DNA from: DASZHA01 sp035938265
GTDB lineage: Bacteria; Chloroflexota; Dormibacteria; DASZGP01
Assembly: GCA_035938265.1 (NCBI GenBank)
Contig: DASZHA010000005.1
Location: 1 to 41,380 of the forward strand
Length of the DNA stretch: 41,380 bases
Direction of reading: 5' to 3'
Both the position numbers and the translations under genes were made by a program. Positions 38,286-41,380 of this stretch are shown here, piece by piece (positions within the stretch are counted from its first letter, which is position 1; every line of letters begins with the position of its first letter). The notes below the pieces were generated by a model. That model was not told the DNA's origin. It did no database searches and worked only from the letters and a program-made list of their open reading frames with translations.

Positions 38286-39071
38286 CTAGGGCGTTACCTG
38301 GGGCCAGGCCAGGCTGAGGCCGCCATCGACTGAGATGTGGGCGCCGGTCACATATGACGATGCGTCCGAGGCGAGGAAGACCGCCACCCCGGCCACCTCG
38401 CCGGCCTCCCCCCAACGGCGGAGGGGCACGGCCGATACGGCTGCCTCGGCGGACTCCCGGGTGGCCAGCACCTTGCGGTTGATGTGCGTCTTGATCCAGC
38501 CCGGACCGAATGCGTTGACCCTGACGCCAGACGGACCCCATTCCTGGGCCAGCGTCAGGGTCAGGCTGAGGACGCCCGCCTTGGCCGCGCCGTAGGCGGT
38601 CTGCGTAGGGAACGGTTTGAAGGTCGTGACCGAGGTGTTGTTGATGACCGACCCGGTCCCCCTCTCCACCATGTGTGCCCCCACCTTCTGGCAGAAGCGC
38701 GCGACGCTGAAGAGGTTCAGCTCGACGATCCGGCGGAAGCCGTCGTCGCGGTAGTCAAGCAGCGGAGCGTTGAACACCGGCCCGCCGGCGTTGTTCACGA
38801 GCACGTCGATACGGCCGAGGTCAGCCAGGGCCAGCTCCACGCCGGCGTCGATTTCGTCCCAGTTGCCGACGTCACAGGGGATCGCCACCGCCTGGCGACC
38901 GAGGTTGCGGACCCTGTCGGCCACGCGCTCCAGCTCCGAGGCCGACCGCGCCACCAGGGCCAGGTCTGCGCCGGCCTCGGCGTACGCCACCGCGATCTCC
39001 TCGCCGATCCCGCGCGAGGCCCCGGTTACCAGCGCGGTCTTTCCCTCCAGCGAGAAGGCCTCGAGTCCCAT
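38286..39071 (-). CDS. Short-chain dehydrogenase/reductase
   Basis: The 261-residue protein is a classical SDR: cofactor motif TGASRGIG (16-23), NNAG (93-96), catalytic Ser147 (NNTSVTT), Tyr160 and Lys164 (YGAAK), and the C-terminal ASDASSYVTGAHISVDGG. Arg20 after the second Gly and the later CDVGN block leave NAD versus NADP open. It would oxidise or reduce an alcohol or ketone. The start ATG 39069-39071 was preferred over long upstream shadow sequence. It converges on the secreted hydrolase gene with a 6-bp gap and diverges from the CHAD gene. Confidence 0.92.
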   Translation of the reverse strand: MGLEAFSLEGKTALVTGASRGIGEEIAVAYAEAGADLALVARSASELERVADRVRNLGRQAVAIPCDVGNWDEIDAGVELALADLGRIDVLVNNAGGPVFNAPLLDYRDDGFRRIVELNLFSVARFCQKVGAHMVERGTGSVINNTSVTTFKPFPTQTAYGAAKAGVLSLTLTLAQEWGPSGVRVNAFGPGWIKTHINRKVLATRESAEAAVSAVPLRRWGEAGEVAGVAVFLASDASSYVTGAHISVDGGLSLAWPQVTP

Positions 39072-39125
39072 CCGCCCAATCGTCTCGCATCGGCCGCGAC
39101 TGGTGTGATCTCGTAGGCTGGTCTC

Positions 39126-40067
39126 ATGGTGGGACGAGTAGTCGCGGCGTTCCCGGGGCAATCCCAAGCACACATGGTGCCCGCGAGACTCACGCGTCGG
39201 GCGACGTTGCGGGAGGTGGTCTCGGTCTCGCTTGCCGCCGGTGTGATGGTGCTGGCGGGAGAGGAGCCCGGGGTCCGGTTGGGCGACATCGAAGCCGTCC
39301 ACCGGGCCAGGGTTGGGACCCGGCGACTGCGATCGGACCTGCAGACGTTGCGGCCGGTTCTCGACCGCGATTGGGTCGATCGCACCAGGCACGAGCTGAG
39401 GTGGCTCGCCACCGCGCTTGGCGAGGTGCGCGACGCCGACGTGCTGCTGGTCGAGCTCCGCAAGCAGGCATCCCAATTGGCGGAGATCGACAGGGTCGCG
39501 GCCGGCGAACTCATAGGAGAGCTGTCGCTGGAGCGCCAGGGGGCCCACGACCGGCTGCAGACGGTGCTCGATAGCGACCGCTACCAAGCCCTGCTGGCTG
39601 AGCTGAACGGCACCGCCCTCAGCCCACCGTTAGACCTCACTGCCCTCACGCCTGATGCCCGTGCTCGCCGGGTGCTGCGCCGCGTGGTCCGGAAACCGTT
39701 GCGACGGCTGCGGAGCCGCGTTCGCGGCATCGGCCGTCACCCCACCGACGAGACCCTGCACACCGTGCGAAAGCGGGCCAAGTCGGTGCGCTACGCCGCG
39801 GAGATGGCCTCGCCGCTGCTGGGCAAGCCGGCCAGGAAGCTGGCCCGGGAGATGGAGCACCTGCAGGAGGTCCTCGGCCAGCTCCACGACGCGGTCGTCG
39901 CCGAGGCCTGGCTTCGCCGCGCGGGGACCACCGGCGGGCCCTCGCGCGCGCTGGCTGCCGGGGAGCTGGTCGAGCGGGAGCGGCGGCGGCAGTCAGCCTA
40001 TCGCCAGGCGTGGCCCGGGGCATGGCGAAAGGCCGCGAGGAAGCGCCTCCGAGCCTGGATCAGGTAG
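39126..40067 (+). CDS. CHAD domain protein
   Basis: The 313-residue protein is almost entirely a CHAD domain: HRARVGTRRLRSDLQTLRPV, ALGEVRDADVLLVELR, LHTVRKRAKSVRYAAEM and LQEVLGQLHDAVVAEAWLRR. The conserved His and many Arg/Lys line two helical bundles that bind polyphosphate. CHAD proteins locate to polyphosphate granules. No CYTH (triphosphatase) domain is attached, as it often is. ATG 39126 is without a good RBS. The last 8 bp overlap the converging Pro-rich gene. Confidence 0.9.
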   Translation: MVGRVVAAFPGQSQAHMVPARLTRRATLREVVSVSLAAGVMVLAGEEPGVRLGDIEAVHRARVGTRRLRSDLQTLRPVLDRDWVDRTRHELRWLATALGEVRDADVLLVELRKQASQLAEIDRVAAGELIGELSLERQGAHDRLQTVLDSDRYQALLAELNGTALSPPLDLTALTPDARARRVLRRVVRKPLRRLRSRVRGIGRHPTDETLHTVRKRAKSVRYAAEMASPLLGKPARKLAREMEHLQEVLGQLHDAVVAEAWLRRAGTTGGPSRALAAGELVERERRRQSAYRQAWPGAWRKAARKRLRAWIR

Positions 40068-40704
40068 CCAGCCAGGCCTCGCCCTGGTAGGTGCCGACGT
40101 ACTGGTCGTCGACGAAGACCCGCCAGGTGTATGGTTTCGAGCCGGTCATCAGCATCTCGCGTCGCTTCTCGACGATGACCGCGTGCGGCTCCCCGGTGCC
40201 TACGGTGAAGCGGTAGACCTGCACCATCGAGAGGGAGAACTGCTGCATCTCGTTGACGACGTACTCGCCGTCAACATCGATGGTCAGCTGCCGTGAAGCC
40301 TGGTCCAGTCGGACGTGGACCTTGTGGGTCTCGTCCTTGCCCACCGGGAAGTCGAAGTCGATCACCGGCTGGATTACGGGGCCGGTCTGGATCAGGGGTG
40401 CGGCCGGCGGCGGTGGCGGCGCCGAGAGCCAGGTGGTGCCGTCCCAGACCCAGGCGCCGTCGGCGGAGAAGCTGGCCGGCACCCACGCCTGCCCGTTCCA
40501 GATATGGCGCCGATCGGGTGAAAGCGTGGCCGGCGCGACGGCGGCGGGCGGGGCTATGGGAGGGGCGGGCGCCGCGGACTCAGGTGGAGTCTCGGGCTCG
40601 GTCGCCGGCGGGGTTTCGGGCGGGCTTGGAGGCGAGGCCGGAGGCGGGGCTTCCGGTGGAGTTGGGGGCGGGGCGCCCGGCGGGGGAGGATCAGTCGCTG
40701 CCAT
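40060..40704 (-). CDS. Pro-rich protein with two W-repeats and a beta domain
   Basis: The 214-residue protein has a Pro/Ala-rich N-terminus (about 1-60) and two tandem repeats, SPDRRHIWNGQAWVPA (62-77) and SADGAWVWDGTTWLSA (80-95). They resemble the W-x-D/N-G-x-x-W units of DUF2510-like domains. After a short Pro stretch there is a beta-rich domain of about 110 residues (FPVGKDETHKVHVRLDQASR, VIVEKRREMLMTG, VFVDDQYVGTYQG). No signal peptide is seen. ATG 40702-40704 is chosen. It overlaps the end of the CHAD gene. Function unknown. Confidence 0.75.
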   Translation of the reverse strand: MAATDPPPPGAPPPTPPEAPPPASPPSPPETPPATEPETPPESAAPAPPIAPPAAVAPATLSPDRRHIWNGQAWVPASFSADGAWVWDGTTWLSAPPPPPAAPLIQTGPVIQPVIDFDFPVGKDETHKVHVRLDQASRQLTIDVDGEYVVNEMQQFSLSMVQVYRFTVGTGEPHAVIVEKRREMLMTGSKPYTWRVFVDDQYVGTYQGEAWLAT

Positions 40705-40729
40705 CAACGCTAGTTTGCCTCAAGGGCAG

Positions 40730-41380
40730 TCAGGTGGCTGCGGTCAGTTGCTGCTTGACGACTTTCCCCATCGCGTTGCGCGGAAGCGCGGGGACAAACT
40801 GGACCGCCCTGGGGCACTTGTACCCGGCGAGCCGCTCCGCCGCGAACCCCAGCAGCTCCTGTTCGTTAGGCGCCTCCGCAGAGGTCACCACGAAGGCGGT
40901 CACCACCTCCCCCCATTCCGGCGACGGCACGCCGACGATGGCCACCTCGACAACTGTCGGATGGCTGGCCAGCACGTCCTCGACCTCTCGCGGGAAGACG
41001 TTGAAGCCGCCAGTGATGATGAGCTCCTTGACCCGACCGAGGATGGTGAGGTAGTCGTCGTCGCCGATGACGCCCACGTCGCCGGTTCGGAACCACCCGT
41101 GATCGAAGGAGGCCGCGGTGGCGTCCGGGTGGTTGCGGTAGCCGCTGAAGACGGCGGGCCCCCTGACCAGGATTTCGCCAGTCGCCGGTTCCAGACGGAT
41201 GTCGACCCCAGGGAGGGCAACCCCGACCGACCCGGGCCGGCGCTCTCCCTCAAGCGGGTTGGAGGCATTCATCAGCGTTTCGGTCATGCCGTATCGCTCC
41301 AGCACACGCTGCGATCCCAGCTGCTCCACCTTGTGGTGCAGCTCGGCGGACAGCGGCGCCGACCCGGAGACGCATAGCCG
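40730..41380 (-). CDS. matB: Acyl-CoA synthetase, malonyl-CoA synthetase-like; 5' end outside window
   Basis: Only the C-terminal 216 residues are present. They include the adenylate-forming motifs ERYGMTETLMNASNP (A5), FRTGDVG (A7), GRVKELIITGGFNVFP (A8) and the catalytic Lys in NAMGKVVKQ (A10). The block EGERRPGSVGVALPGVDIRL after the A5 motif is characteristic of MatB-type malonyl-CoA synthetases, which make malonyl-CoA from malonate, ATP and CoA. A different short-chain acyl-CoA ligase cannot be excluded from this part. Malonyl-CoA would feed the FAS genes found earlier in the window. Confidence 0.8.
   Translation of the reverse strand, partial: RLCVSGSAPLSAELHHKVEQLGSQRVLERYGMTETLMNASNPLEGERRPGSVGVALPGVDIRLEPATGEILVRGPAVFSGYRNHPDATAASFDHGWFRTGDVGVIGDDDYLTILGRVKELIITGGFNVFPREVEDVLASHPTVVEVAIVGVPSPEWGEVVTAFVVTSAEAPNEQELLGFAAERLAGYKCPRAVQFVPALPRNAMGKVVKQQLTAAT

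Noticed and set aside
1..41380. CRISPR arrays, insertion sequences, tRNA/rRNA genes, integrase or phage genes
   Set aside because: None was found on reading both strands: no regular spaced repeats, terminal inverted repeats with transposase, or RNA gene signatures.

Overview
This is a GC-rich bacterial chromosome segment with densely packed genes, many 1-13 bp overlaps and several likely leaderless or non-ATG starts. The gene content (WS/DGAT acyltransferase, Rv2578c-type radical SAM protein, ECF41 sigma factor, cyclase-ATPase-TPR regulator, DUF2231-Rieske protein) points to a soil-type member of the Actinomycetota or of the neighbouring Dormibacterota/Chloroflexota. The sequence alone does not decide between them. 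I saw no rRNA, tRNA, CRISPR array, transposase or phage gene, so this looks like an ordinary chromosomal region rather than an island.

Layout. 1-3.9 kb: a truncated membrane-anchored CHAP hydrolase, then a radical SAM gene and a WS/DGAT gene that diverge from a LexA-like box. 3.9-6.5 kb: an overlapping XRE / nucleotidyltransferase / IF2B-like operon, a small membrane protein, and a DUF6247-like / RelE-like pair; both pairs resemble toxin-antitoxin modules. 6.5-12.4 kb: an M28 peptidase with membrane segments, a large cyclase-AAA-TPR protein and a D-Ala-D-Ala carboxypeptidase-type S11 protein. 12.5-22 kb: two paralogous, histidine/tryptophan-rich polytopic membrane proteins of unknown function (13483-15369 and 20288-21994). 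They share an AT-rich operator-like motif in their promoters. Between them lie LUD, GGDEF-EAL, DUF2231-Rieske, YCII-like and other small genes.

22-28.7 kb: a structured 490-bp non-coding region with a strong sigma-70-type promoter, a transglutaminase / circularly permuted ATP-grasp pair, and the fatty-acid initiation cluster fabF-fabH-accD-accA. 28.8-34.8 kb: an esterase, a UBP zinc-finger protein, an HTH-acyltransferase-SGNH fusion, a two-gene ABC exporter and a divergent ECF41 sigma factor. 34.9-41.4 kb: an EamA transporter, a large secreted alpha/beta hydrolase, an SDR, a CHAD protein, a Pro-rich W-repeat protein and a truncated malonyl-CoA synthetase-like ligase.

The two strongest new observations are regulatory. 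First, the sigma factor and the ABC exporter are separated by a perfect 9-bp inverted repeat. Each arm is the -35 of an outward-facing ECF41-type promoter, with identical TGTCACG-N16-CGTC geometry on both strands. Second, the two paralogous membrane proteins appear to be co-regulated through a shared ATGTWACAT / ACATCATTnnATGT element. Lipid metabolism recurs through the window (WS/DGAT, FAS cluster, acyltransferase, malonyl-CoA ligase), as do envelope functions (CHAP, S11, M28, acyltransferase).
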